This document shows, in pieces, positions 50,221 to 59,003 of a stretch of 64,000 nucleotides of DNA. This stretch comes from Schauerella aestuarii (GTDB lineage Bacteria > Pseudomonadota > Gammaproteobacteria > Burkholderiales > Burkholderiaceae_B). The translations under genes were made by a program, and so were the position numbers. Location of the stretch: NCBI RefSeq assembly GCF_009866805.1, contig NZ_SIZW01000042.1:248001-312000 (forward strand), given 5' to 3'. Position 1 is the first letter of the stretch. Each line of letters opens with the position of its first letter. Under the pieces are notes generated by a model, which had not been told where the DNA came from, ran no database searches, and saw only the letters and a program-made list of their open reading frames with translations.

Positions 50221-53200
50221 ATGTCCGCGTCCTACCGGCGTCACACGCTCTTGCCCCTCTGTGCGGCGATCGCATCCTTGGGCGGCAGCATCGCCAGTGC
50301 AGCCTGTATCAATGGCTCGCCGGGCGGCGATCCCTACAATCCGGCCGCGGGTCAAAGCGTGTCGTGTACGGCAACGGCACCCAATCCCGATCCGCAGGCC
50401 ATTGCTGCGCAGGCCGGTGCCAATAATGTGTCGGTCGTGATCGGCGCAGGGGCGCAGCAGGCGATTACCGCCAACAACGGCGTGCTGCTGCGCAGCCTGA
50501 GCACGCTTACCAATGACGGCAACCTCGCGGCAACCGGCGCCGGCTTCGCGGCGGTGGTCCTCACGGGCGGCGGCAATCAGGTGGTCAACAACGGCACGAT
50601 TTCAGGGTCGGCGGGCATCACTGGCGCGGGCGGGGCGAATACGCTCACCAATAACAGCACCGGCACGATCGTCGGCACTGCCGGCCCCGCCGTGTCCCTC
50701 TCGGGCGGTGCGGTGAACATCATCAATAGCGGCACGCTCACAGGCACCGGCGGCGTGGCCGTGGTCACCGGCGCCGGCACCGATACGTTCGAGATGCGAG
50801 GAGGCACGGTCAACGGCAATATCGATCAGGGCGACGGCGTCGACCAGTTCGTCATTTCGGGCGGCACGGTCAACGGGGTCGTTCAGCAGGGCAGCGGTAT
50901 CGACGACTTTCGCATGACAGGTGGCCAGATCGGCGCGTTGCAACAAGGCGATAACCGCGACACCTTCTTCATGTCGGGCGGCACGATCGTCGGTGCATTC
51001 GAAGATGGCGATGTGGCTACGATGACGGGCGGCACCATCGGCCGCGTCGACATGAAGCTCGACAACAACATTTTCGACATGTCCGGCGGGCGCATCAACG
51101 GCAACCTGGTGGCAGGCTTCGGCAACGACACCATTACCGTGTCCAACGGATTCATCGGCGGCAATATCAGTGTGAGCGGCGGCACGGATATCGTCACGAT
51201 CACCGGCGGCGAGGTCGTGGGCGAAGTGCGCATGAGTACCGGCGACGATGTGTTTACGTGGTCCGACGGCGGCATCGTGCGGGGCTTTATCGATATGGGC
51301 ACGGGTGCCGATCTGGCAACGCTGCGCAATCTTTCTGCCGCACAAGTGGGCACAACAGTGGGCATCAGCGGCGGCGTCACCGCAGGCAGCGATACGCTGG
51401 TCTTCGACAATACCCAGGCGGCGGGTGTCAATCGGTTCACCAGTTTCGAGACCATCAATCTTCAACGCGGCTCGGCGCTCACGATGGACAATCGCTTGAT
51501 TCTCGGCGACGCCGAAGGCTTGCCCAGTGTGCTCAATATCGACGCGACGAGCCGGCTCACCGCGGTGGCCGGCATCAATGGTTCGGTGTCGTCGTCGGTC
51601 GCCACCAACCTGCCCACCGTCAATAACGCCGGCACCATCGACCTCACCGGCGGCAATGCCGCCAATCGCATGACGATCGTGGGCAATTACGTGGGTGCAG
51701 GCGGCACGCTGAAGATCGACTCAATTCTGGGCGCCGACGGCGCACCCGCCGACCGCCTCATCGTGAGCGGCGGCCAGATCAGCGGCAACACCACCGTCGC
51801 GGTCAACAATCTGGGCGGTTCGGGCGGTCTCACCACGGCCAACGGGATTCAAGTCGTGCAGGCTATCAACGGTGCCACCAGCACCGGTAATGCCTTTGCG
51901 ATGCCGACGGAACTGCGCGCCGGCGCTTATCAGTACTTTCTTTTCAAAGGCGGTGTCACGGCCGGATCGGAAAACAGCTGGTATCTGCGGTCGAGCGTGC
52001 CGGCCGCGGCACCCGCTCCGACTGCGCCGCCCGTCACGCCGCCCGTCGTGCCACCGGTCGTGCCGCCAGTGACGCCGCCGATCGATCCCACCGTGCCGCC
52101 CTTGGATCCTGCCGATCCGAGCGCGCCCACGCCACCGGCCGTGCCGAGCGATCCCAACGATCCGACCAATCCCGTCTTGCCGCCCGAGTCCGCGGCGCCC
52201 GCGCCTGGGCCGGCCATCGTCACGCCGGCGCCCGCGCCGGGACAGTCCGCACCGTTGCCGGCTGCCGTCGCCGATGCCGTTCCGATCTACCGCGAGGAAG
52301 TACCGGTGTATGGCGCGGTCACGGCCACTGCACGCCAGTTGGCGCTGTTCTCGCTGGGCACCTTTCATGACCGCCAAGGCGAACAGTCCATCCTCGGTGG
52401 CGAGGGTGGGGTACCGGCCACATGGTCGCGCGTGTTCGGCCAGCATACCGAACGCCACTATTCGGGCGGCGCCCGATCGGAATTCGATGGCAGCATGGGT
52501 GGCGTGCAGGTCGGCCAGGATCTCTACAGCGTGCGGCATGCCAACGGACACCAGGATCGTGTAGGCGCCTTCATCGGCTACTCGCATGCGAGTGGCGACG
52601 TGCGGGGGCTGGCCCTGGCCACACCGCACACCAGAGTGGGTTCGCTCAAACTCGATGGCTACAGCGGCGGCGCTTATTGGACGCACGTAGGCCCTTCGGG
52701 TGGCTATACCGATGCCGTGGCGATGGTGACGCGGCTCGATGCCCGTCTGCGATCGACTGCCGGCATGCGCGAAAAAACCGACGGTACGGCGACCACCTTG
52801 TCGCTCGAAGGGGGCTATCCGTTGCAGCTTACGGACCGCGTGGTGCTTGAGCCGCAGGCGCAGTTCATTGCGCAATTCCTGTCGGTCGACAGCCTGCGCG
52901 ATAGTGTGTCGCGCGTCGACTTCAAAGATTCCGACACGTACACCGGCCGTTTGGGCCTGCGCCTCAAAGGCACATACGAAACGCGCGCCGCGCGACTCGA
53001 GCCTTACTTGCGCGCCAACCTGTGGCACGAGTTTGCCGGCACCGACAAGACGGTCTATGACCGCCGCGATGCGGTGGGCACGCGTTACGGCTCGACCGCC
53101 ATGCAGTTCGGCGCGGGCCTGGTCGCACAAGTCAACAAAACGGTCAGTGTGTATGCCGCTGCCGACTACACCACCGATGTCGACGGCAAATACCGGCGCG

Positions 53201-53238
53201 ATGTGGCCGGCAATATCGGCGTGCGGATCAACTGGTGA
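50221..53238 (+). CDS. Classical autotransporter (type Va) with a repetitive beta-helix passenger
   Basis: A 1005-residue outer-membrane protein. The signal peptide is the first 28 residues or so (to GSIASAACING). The passenger (about 30-600) is Gly/Asn/Thr-rich and has repeats of about 20 residues beginning GGTVNG or GG-x-I-x-G, best seen at about 193-380, where a D-x-F motif recurs (DQFVIS, DDFRMT, DTFFMS). A Pro-rich linker (about 602-690: PPVTPPVVPPVVPPVTPP) leads to a C-terminal beta-barrel of about 270 residues that ends in GVRINW, with a terminal Trp. A self-processed adhesin or enzyme is possible. There is no clear ribosome site before the ATG. Confidence 0.88.
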   Translation: MSASYRRHTLLPLCAAIASLGGSIASAACINGSPGGDPYNPAAGQSVSCTATAPNPDPQAIAAQAGANNVSVVIGAGAQQAITANNGVLLRSLSTLTNDGNLAATGAGFAAVVLTGGGNQVVNNGTISGSAGITGAGGANTLTNNSTGTIVGTAGPAVSLSGGAVNIINSGTLTGTGGVAVVTGAGTDTFEMRGGTVNGNIDQGDGVDQFVISGGTVNGVVQQGSGIDDFRMTGGQIGALQQGDNRDTFFMSGGTIVGAFEDGDVATMTGGTIGRVDMKLDNNIFDMSGGRINGNLVAGFGNDTITVSNGFIGGNISVSGGTDIVTITGGEVVGEVRMSTGDDVFTWSDGGIVRGFIDMGTGADLATLRNLSAAQVGTTVGISGGVTAGSDTLVFDNTQAAGVNRFTSFETINLQRGSALTMDNRLILGDAEGLPSVLNIDATSRLTAVAGINGSVSSSVATNLPTVNNAGTIDLTGGNAANRMTIVGNYVGAGGTLKIDSILGADGAPADRLIVSGGQISGNTTVAVNNLGGSGGLTTANGIQVVQAINGATSTGNAFAMPTELRAGAYQYFLFKGGVTAGSENSWYLRSSVPAAAPAPTAPPVTPPVVPPVVPPVTPPIDPTVPPLDPADPSAPTPPAVPSDPNDPTNPVLPPESAAPAPGPAIVTPAPAPGQSAPLPAAVADAVPIYREEVPVYGAVTATARQLALFSLGTFHDRQGEQSILGGEGGVPATWSRVFGQHTERHYSGGARSEFDGSMGGVQVGQDLYSVRHANGHQDRVGAFIGYSHASGDVRGLALATPHTRVGSLKLDGYSGGAYWTHVGPSGGYTDAVAMVTRLDARLRSTAGMREKTDGTATTLSLEGGYPLQLTDRVVLEPQAQFIAQFLSVDSLRDSVSRVDFKDSDTYTGRLGLRLKGTYETRAARLEPYLRANLWHEFAGTDKTVYDRRDAVGTRYGSTAMQFGAGLVAQVNKTVSVYAAADYTTDVDGKYRRDVAGNIGVRINW

Positions 53239-53245
53239 TTGGGCG

Positions 53246-54139
53246 TTAAGCCTGGGTCTGGAGCCAGGCACTGAACGCGCTGATGGCAGGCGCATCGCGA
53301 CGCTGACGCCCGCAGACGAAAGCGTAGGCGCCCGGTTGCGGGTGCGCTGCATCGTCGAGCACGACGAGTTCGCCGCGCGTGACGGCGTCGGCCACCACAT
53401 AAGGCGGCAGCAGCGCGATGCCAAGACCTGCCCGTGCCGCGTGCAGGCCCATGCTCAACAACGCGTAACGGGGACCGGCGCGGGCGGTGAGGGCGCCATG
53501 GCCGCGGGCCGCGCAATAGCTGGCCCACGCGTCGGGCATCGATCCCTGATGCAACAACGGCAACGTCGCGAGGAGCGTTGCGGGCGGCGCCCGCCGCTGC
53601 AGCAATGCCGGGCTGCACACCGGCAATACCGTCAGCGGCAGGATGGGTTGGCACCACAGATCGTCGGCGACCGGGCCATCCACATACATGATGGCGGCAT
53701 CCACATCGGGCGCCGGCAAGACCACCGTGCCGATCTTGGTGGACAGGTTGATGACGATGTGCGGCGCGCTTTCTGCGAACTGATTGAGCCGCGGCAGCAG
53801 CCACATCGCCCCGAAGGTGGCAGGCACCGACAAGTTGAGATGACCGCCTGCACCGCGCGTGGCCATCACTTCGAGCGTGGCGCTTTCGAGTTCGCCCAAC
53901 GCCGGTTGCACGCGGCTCAGATACTGCTCGCCCGCACGCGTGAGCACGAGCTTGCCGTCGCGCCGCTCGAACAACGCAACGTCGACGAAGGCCTGCAGAT
54001 CCGCCACCTGCTTGCTGACGGCGCTTTGCGTGAGCGACAGCGCGCGTGCCGCCGCCGTAATGCTGCCCATGCGCGCCACCGCATCGAAGGCGGTGAGGTG
54101 ATTGACGGAGGGAATGAATTTGCCGTGCGGACGTTTCAT
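53246..54139 (-). CDS. LysR family transcriptional regulator
   Basis: A 297-residue regulator. The HTH is MKRPHGKFIPSVNHLTAFDAVARMGSITAAARALSLTQSAVSKQVADLQ with a GcvA-like N-terminus, and the effector domain starts near GHLNLSVPATFGAMWLLPRLNQF. The start at 54139 is the last ATG before the HTH. It is convergent with the autotransporter, whose stop lies 7 bp away. It is divergent from the Bug gene, so that gene and the following D-aminoacylase are the likely targets. Confidence 0.9.
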   Translation of the reverse strand: MKRPHGKFIPSVNHLTAFDAVARMGSITAAARALSLTQSAVSKQVADLQAFVDVALFERRDGKLVLTRAGEQYLSRVQPALGELESATLEVMATRGAGGHLNLSVPATFGAMWLLPRLNQFAESAPHIVINLSTKIGTVVLPAPDVDAAIMYVDGPVADDLWCQPILPLTVLPVCSPALLQRRAPPATLLATLPLLHQGSMPDAWASYCAARGHGALTARAGPRYALLSMGLHAARAGLGIALLPPYVVADAVTRGELVVLDDAAHPQPGAYAFVCGRQRRDAPAISAFSAWLQTQA

Positions 54140-54262
54140 GACGAATTGGAATCTTTTTCTTCGAAAAAAGTCGCTGCGCAATTGGCGTCCCGCGCCGCAT
54201 AATCGATCGATGCGTCGGGCCACGGGCTCAAGAGCGCGATATTCAAAGGGAAAACACACCTC

Positions 54263-55237
54263 ATGCTACGCCGAAACTTCGTCCGTACTCTGGTTTTAGT
54301 CGGTTTGCTCGCCAGTCCATTCGCGCATGCCCATGCCGCTTGGCCCGACCGCCCCGTACGCCTGATCGTGCCGTCCGCTGCAGGCGGGTCGCCGGATATT
54401 CTGTGCCGCTACCTGGCGTCGGAACTGGCCAAGCGGCTGGGGCAACCGGTCGTGGTCGAGAATCGGCCCGGCGCCGCCGGCAATATCGGCATCCAGGCGG
54501 TGGCACGATCCGAGCCGGACGGCTACACACTGGGTTACGGCAATATCGCCACACTGGCGATCAACCGTGCGCTGTTTGCGGATCTGCCCTACAACGTCGA
54601 ACGCGATTTGATCCCGGTCGTGGCCGCCACCACCACGTCCAACCTGCTCGTGGTCAACCGCGACCTGCCGGTCAAGAATGTGGCGGAGCTCATTGCCTAC
54701 GCGAAAGCCAATCCCGGCAAACTGACGATGGCCTCGGCGGGCAACGGCACCACCAGCCACCTGGGCGGCGAACTGTTCAAGACCACCGAGAAAATCGACG
54801 TGCTGCACGTGCCCTATCGGGGAAGCCCGCAAGCCATCCAGGACGTGATCGGCGGCAGCGTGCAACTGATGTTCGACAACTTGCCGTCGATTCTGCCCAG
54901 CGTCAACGCGGGTAGTGTGCGGGCGCTGGCCGTGACTGCCACCACGCGCAGCCCGTTGTCGCCCACCGTGCCCACCATGCAGGAAGCCGGTGTGGCCGGC
55001 TACGAGATGCAAGCCTGGGGCGGCTTCGTCTTGCCGGCGGGCACACCCGAACCGGTCGTGCAGCGGCTCAATCAGGAATTCAATGCCATGCTGGCCGACG
55101 ACGCCGTGAAGAAGAAGCTCGGCGAATTGGCGTTCGAGACGATCGGAGGCTCGCAGCAGGATTTCCGCGCGTTGATCGATCGCGAAACCCGCAAGTGGGC
55201 CGTGGTCGTAAAAGAAAGCGGCGCGCGGATTGATTAA
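54263..55237 (+). CDS. Bug-type (tripartite tricarboxylate transporter) periplasmic binding protein
   Basis: A 324-residue exported receptor. The signal peptide is MLRRNFVRTLVLVGLLASPFAHAHA, then PVRLIVPSAAGGSPDILCRYLASELAKRLGQPVVVENRPGAAGNIGIQAV. It has PYNVERDLIPVVAATT and HLGGELFKTTEKIDVLHVPYRGSPQAI. No membrane partner is near. It is 37 bp before the D-aminoacylase gene, so the ligand may be an N-acyl-D-amino acid or a related acid. Confidence 0.92.
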   Translation: MLRRNFVRTLVLVGLLASPFAHAHAAWPDRPVRLIVPSAAGGSPDILCRYLASELAKRLGQPVVVENRPGAAGNIGIQAVARSEPDGYTLGYGNIATLAINRALFADLPYNVERDLIPVVAATTTSNLLVVNRDLPVKNVAELIAYAKANPGKLTMASAGNGTTSHLGGELFKTTEKIDVLHVPYRGSPQAIQDVIGGSVQLMFDNLPSILPSVNAGSVRALAVTATTRSPLSPTVPTMQEAGVAGYEMQAWGGFVLPAGTPEPVVQRLNQEFNAMLADDAVKKKLGELAFETIGGSQQDFRALIDRETRKWAVVVKESGARID

Positions 55238-55274
55238 TCGACCAACACACTTCATGACCAGGCACTGATCGCTC

Positions 55275-56723
55275 ATGCTTTACGACCTACTTCTCCTTGG
55301 CGGCACGGTGATCGACGGCAGCGGTGCGCCGCGCATGCGGGCTGATGTCGGCATCATCGACGGGCGCATCGCGGCAGTGGGCGATCTGAGCGCCGCGCAG
55401 GCGCAACGCAGCCTCGATGTGGCGGGCTTGATCGTGGCACCCGGCTTTATCGACAGCCACGCGCACGACGATTTTGCCGTGCTCGAAACGCCGGCCATGG
55501 CGTTCAAGGCCTTGCAGGGCGTGACGACAGTGGTGAACGGCAACTGCGGCCTAAGTCTGGCGCCCTTGGTGACGCAGGCAGCCGTGCCGCCGCCGCTCAA
55601 TCTATTGGGCGACGCCTACCGCTATCCCACGTTTGCGGCCTACCGGGCCGCGATCGAGGCCGCGGATCCGGCGGTGAACGTGGTGGCGATGGTGGGGCAT
55701 TCCACATTGCGGGTGCGGCACATGGGCACTCTGGATCGTGCTGCCACCGCCGATGAAATCGAAGCGATGCGTGCGGATTTCGCGCAAGCGCTGCACGAAG
55801 GTGCCATCGGTCTCTCCACAGGCACGTTCTATCCGCCGGCCGCTGCGGCATCCGAAGCGGAGATCATCGCCGTGGCTGCGCCCATGCGCGAGTGCGGTGG
55901 CGTATATGCCACACACATGCGGGACGAAGGCGACCGGATCGTGCCCGCCATCGAAGAGTCGCTGCGCATCGGTGCGGCGCTTGAAGCGCCCGTGATCATT
56001 TCGCATCACAAGCTGGTCGGCCAGGCCAATCACGGCCGCTCGGTCGAGACCTTGGCGTTGCTCTCGCAGGCGGCGCAGCATCAGGACCTGTGCCTGGACT
56101 GCTACCCCTATGCGGCATCGAGCACGATGCTGCGCCCGGAACGCATCGCATTGTGCGATCGGATCATGATCACCTGGTCGGCGCCGCATCCGGAGGTCAG
56201 CGGCCGCGATCTGCACGATATTGCCGGCGAATGGGGATGCACGGCGCACGAGGCGGCAGTGCGGCTGCAGCCGGGCGGGGCGGTGTACTTCATCATGTCC
56301 GAAGACGACGTTCAGCGCATTCTGGCCTTCCCCGACACCATGGTGGGGTCCGACGGCTTATCGAAAGACGCGCGTCCGCATCCGCGCCTGTGGGGCACGT
56401 TCCCGCGGGTGCTGGGCCACTACGCGCGCGATGTGGGATTGTTCTCGCTGGAAACGGCCGTGCACAAGATGAGCGGCCTGACCGCGCTCAAATTCGGGTT
56501 GACGGATCGAGGTGCCGTGCGCGCAGGCGCGGTGGCCGACCTGGCGATCTTCGATGCGGCGTCGGTCGCCAGTCCGGCCACGTTCGAGTCGCCCGCCGAG
56601 CCGCCCATCGGCATGCGGCACGTGCTGCTGGGGGGCCGGCTTACCGTGGAGAACGGCACGCTCACGGGCGCTCGCGGCGGGCGCTATCTCGCGTCATCGC
56701 TGGTGGTCACATCGGCCGGCTAG
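55275..56723 (+). CDS. D-aminoacylase (N-acyl-D-amino-acid deacylase)
   Basis: A 482-residue zinc amidohydrolase. Marks are GGTVIDGSGAPRMRADVGI, the metal ligands in PGFIDSHAHDDFAVLE, NGNCGLSLAPL, GLSTGTFYPP, TPMRDEGDRI-like ATHMRDEGDRI, IISHHKLVGQANHG, LDCYPYAASSTML and the GSDGLSKDARPHPRLWGTFPRVLGHYAR block. It frees D-amino acids from their N-acyl forms. With the Bug protein ahead and the LysR regulator divergent it makes a small uptake-and-hydrolysis unit. Confidence 0.92.
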   Translation: MLYDLLLLGGTVIDGSGAPRMRADVGIIDGRIAAVGDLSAAQAQRSLDVAGLIVAPGFIDSHAHDDFAVLETPAMAFKALQGVTTVVNGNCGLSLAPLVTQAAVPPPLNLLGDAYRYPTFAAYRAAIEAADPAVNVVAMVGHSTLRVRHMGTLDRAATADEIEAMRADFAQALHEGAIGLSTGTFYPPAAAASEAEIIAVAAPMRECGGVYATHMRDEGDRIVPAIEESLRIGAALEAPVIISHHKLVGQANHGRSVETLALLSQAAQHQDLCLDCYPYAASSTMLRPERIALCDRIMITWSAPHPEVSGRDLHDIAGEWGCTAHEAAVRLQPGGAVYFIMSEDDVQRILAFPDTMVGSDGLSKDARPHPRLWGTFPRVLGHYARDVGLFSLETAVHKMSGLTALKFGLTDRGAVRAGAVADLAIFDAASVASPATFESPAEPPIGMRHVLLGGRLTVENGTLTGARGGRYLASSLVVTSAG

Positions 56724-57012
56724 CGGACATCACGGACCTGAAGGGTAGGGCGTACATCCCCAAGCGACTTCCGGAGGTGGCTCCCAGGCGGGTCTTCCAG
56801 ACGCCACCCTCAGACGCACACTCCGGGCGTCGATTCGCACATTCGAAGCGCCCTTGTGGCGCTTTTTTACACCTTCTTTACGCGCACGCCGCGAAGCTTT
56901 ACGCGGCATTTATGCGGGTTTTTCTAAGCTCTCCGGTGTCGGGTCATCGCATGCATTTCTGTCGCGATCGGCCTGCGTTGTCTGCGGCAAACCTGCCGCG
57001 AGGAGAAGCATT
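56724..57012. other. Intergenic region between D-aminoacylase and kdp genes, with terminator
   Basis: About 290 bp. It holds the terminator at 56846-56868 and, ahead of that, an extended GC-rich stretch (about 56770-56815) with GGTGGC/GCCACC pairing. The part from 56870 to 57000 should contain the kdp promoter. I see no clear KdpE-type repeat by eye. Confidence 0.45.
56846..56868 (+). terminator. Rho-independent terminator before the kdp operon
   Basis: AAGCGCC (56846-56852) pairs with GGCGCTT (56858-56864), loop CTTGT, followed by TTTT. It lies about 120 bp after the D-aminoacylase stop and insulates the kdp genes. Confidence 0.8.
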
Positions 57013-57111
57013 GTGGATGTCATCTATGCCGTCGCGTTTGCGGCGATTGTGGCCGTAACCGTCGCACTGGCGCACTTTTGCGGCGCGTTGCGTTCGGGAG
57101 CCCAATCATGA
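57013..57111 (+). CDS. Small membrane protein at the head of the kdp operon
   Basis: A 32-residue peptide, mostly one hydrophobic segment ([22 protein letters not shown]). It starts at GTG (57013) after AGGAGA and overlaps the kdpF start by 4 bp (ATGA). Small frames of this sort occur before kdpF in related bacteria; their role is not established. It may only serve to couple translation. Confidence 0.6.
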   Translation: MDVIYAVAFAAIVAVTVALAHFCGALRSGAQS

Positions 57112-57197
57112 GCGGCCTGTACTGGTTGAGTGCCGTCGTCGCCGGGTGCCTGGTGGTCTATCTGTGTGTCGCACTCTTCAAGCCGGAGAAGTTCTGA
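57108..57197 (+). CDS. kdpF: KdpF, small subunit of the potassium-transporting ATPase
   Basis: A 29-residue single-span membrane peptide ([20 protein letters not shown], then FKPEKF). The C-terminal L/F-KPE-K/R-F is the KdpF signature. It stabilises the KdpFABC complex. The stop overlaps the kdpA start (TGATG). Confidence 0.9.
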   Translation: MSGLYWLSAVVAGCLVVYLCVALFKPEKF

Positions 57198-58993
57198 TGA
57201 ATGCCGAATTTATCGGGCTGCTGGCGGTGTACCTGCTGGTGCTCTTTGCGATCGCGCCTTTTCTCGGCCGCTACATCCGTATCGTGATGAGCGGCGAACG
57301 TTGTGTGCTGACCCGCTGGGGGCAGCCGCTGGAGCGCGGGCTTTACAAGCTCGCCGGCGTCGATCCCGGTGCCGAGATGGGTTGGAAGGGATATGCCCTG
57401 GGCGTCATTGCGTTGAACGCCATGGGTGCGGTGGCGCTCTATGCCCTGCAGCGCTTGCAAGGCGGATTGCCGTTCAATCCTGCGGGCATGACCGCGGTAT
57501 CGCCGGATTCGGCCTTCAATACCGCGATCAGTTTCGTGGCCAACACCAATTGGCAGGGCTACAGCGGTGAAGCCACGATGAGCTACCTCACCCAGATGCT
57601 GGGGTTGACGGTACAGAACTTTCTCTCTGCCGCCACCGGCATTGCGGTGTTGTTTGCGCTGGTGCGCGGCCTGTCGCGGCACAGCGCCGCCACCATCGGC
57701 AATGTATGGACGGATGTGGTGCGCAGCACGCTGTATGTGTTGTTGCCGGTCTCGTTCGTTCTGGCGCTGGCGCTGGTCAGCCAGGGGGTCATCCAGAATC
57801 TGTCCGGCTATCAGGACGTGCAGACGGTTCAGGCGCAAACCTATGACAAGCCGGTGATGGATGCCGCGGGTGCCGCCGTGCTGGATGCCGCAGGCAAACC
57901 CACGACAATTGCGGCGACCACGCAAACGCAAACCATTGCGATGGGGCCGGTAGCCTCGCAGGAAGCCATCAAAATGCTCGGCACCAACGGCGGCGGATTC
58001 TTCAACGCGAACTCGGCGCACCCTTATGAAAATCCGACGGCGCTGACCAATTTCCTTGAAATGCTGGCGATCTTCGCCATTCCCGCCGCGTTGTGCTTTG
58101 CGTTTGGGGAAATGGTCGGCAATCGGCGGCAGGGCGTTGCTGTGTTGGCCGCCATGGCGATCCTATTTTGCGTGTTTGCGATCGCCACCGCACATTTCGA
58201 ATCGCAGGCCAATCCGATGTTGGCGCACGCCGGCGTGGACGCTGCCCATTCGGCCATCGCGCCCGGCGGCAATATGGAAGGCAAGGAGGCGCGCTTCGGC
58301 ATCTCGGCCACGTCGCTTTTCGTCGCCATCACCACCGCCGCGTCATGCGGTGCGGTCAACGGCATGCACGATTCGTTGACGGCGATGGGCGGACTGCCGC
58401 CATTGCTGTTGATGCAACTGGGCGAAGTGGTGTTTGGCGGCGTGGGCTCGGGCCTCTACGGCATGCTGGCCTTCGCGATTCTGGGCGTTTTCATTGCCGG
58501 CCTGATGATCGGGCGCACGCCTGAGTATCTGGGCAAGAAGATCGAAGCGTTCGACATGAAAATGATCGCCATCGTGATTCTCGTCACGCCGCTGCTGGTG
58601 TTGAGCGGTACGGCGCTGGCCGTATCGCTGGCCGCAGGCCAGGCGGGGATTCTCAATCCCGGCATGCATGGGTTCTCCGAAATTCTGTACGCCGTGTCGT
58701 CCGCGGCCAACAACAACGGCAGCGCATTCGCCGGTCTGTCGGCCAATACGCCGTTCTACAACGTGCTGTTGGGCGTAGCGATGTGGTTCGGCCGCTTCGC
58801 CGTGATCGTGGCGGTGCTGGCCATGGCCGGTTCGCTGGCCGCCAAACCGCGCGTAGCGCCGGGTCCGGGCACGATGCCCACCACCGGGCCGCTCTTCGTC
58901 GTGCTGCTGATCGGTGCAGTGCTGCTGGTAGGCGCGTTGACCTACGTGCCCGCGCTGGCACTGGGTCCCGTCGCCGAACATCTGCAACCTTAA
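57197..58993 (+). CDS. kdpA: KdpA, potassium-binding channel-like subunit
   Basis: A 598-residue membrane protein with about ten or more hydrophobic segments. It holds the potassium selectivity loops, for example [33 protein letters not shown] and [22 protein letters not shown], each with the Gly-rich filter. The sequence [15 protein letters not shown] matches KdpA. It carries K+ to the KdpB pump under potassium starvation. It starts at 57197, one base from the kdpF stop. kdpB follows 10 bp later. Confidence 0.96.
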   Translation: MNAEFIGLLAVYLLVLFAIAPFLGRYIRIVMSGERCVLTRWGQPLERGLYKLAGVDPGAEMGWKGYALGVIALNAMGAVALYALQRLQGGLPFNPAGMTAVSPDSAFNTAISFVANTNWQGYSGEATMSYLTQMLGLTVQNFLSAATGIAVLFALVRGLSRHSAATIGNVWTDVVRSTLYVLLPVSFVLALALVSQGVIQNLSGYQDVQTVQAQTYDKPVMDAAGAAVLDAAGKPTTIAATTQTQTIAMGPVASQEAIKMLGTNGGGFFNANSAHPYENPTALTNFLEMLAIFAIPAALCFAFGEMVGNRRQGVAVLAAMAILFCVFAIATAHFESQANPMLAHAGVDAAHSAIAPGGNMEGKEARFGISATSLFVAITTAASCGAVNGMHDSLTAMGGLPPLLLMQLGEVVFGGVGSGLYGMLAFAILGVFIAGLMIGRTPEYLGKKIEAFDMKMIAIVILVTPLLVLSGTALAVSLAAGQAGILNPGMHGFSEILYAVSSAANNNGSAFAGLSANTPFYNVLLGVAMWFGRFAVIVAVLAMAGSLAAKPRVAPGPGTMPTTGPLFVVLLIGAVLLVGALTYVPALALGPVAEHLQP

Positions 58994-59003
58994 ATACTGG
59001 GCA

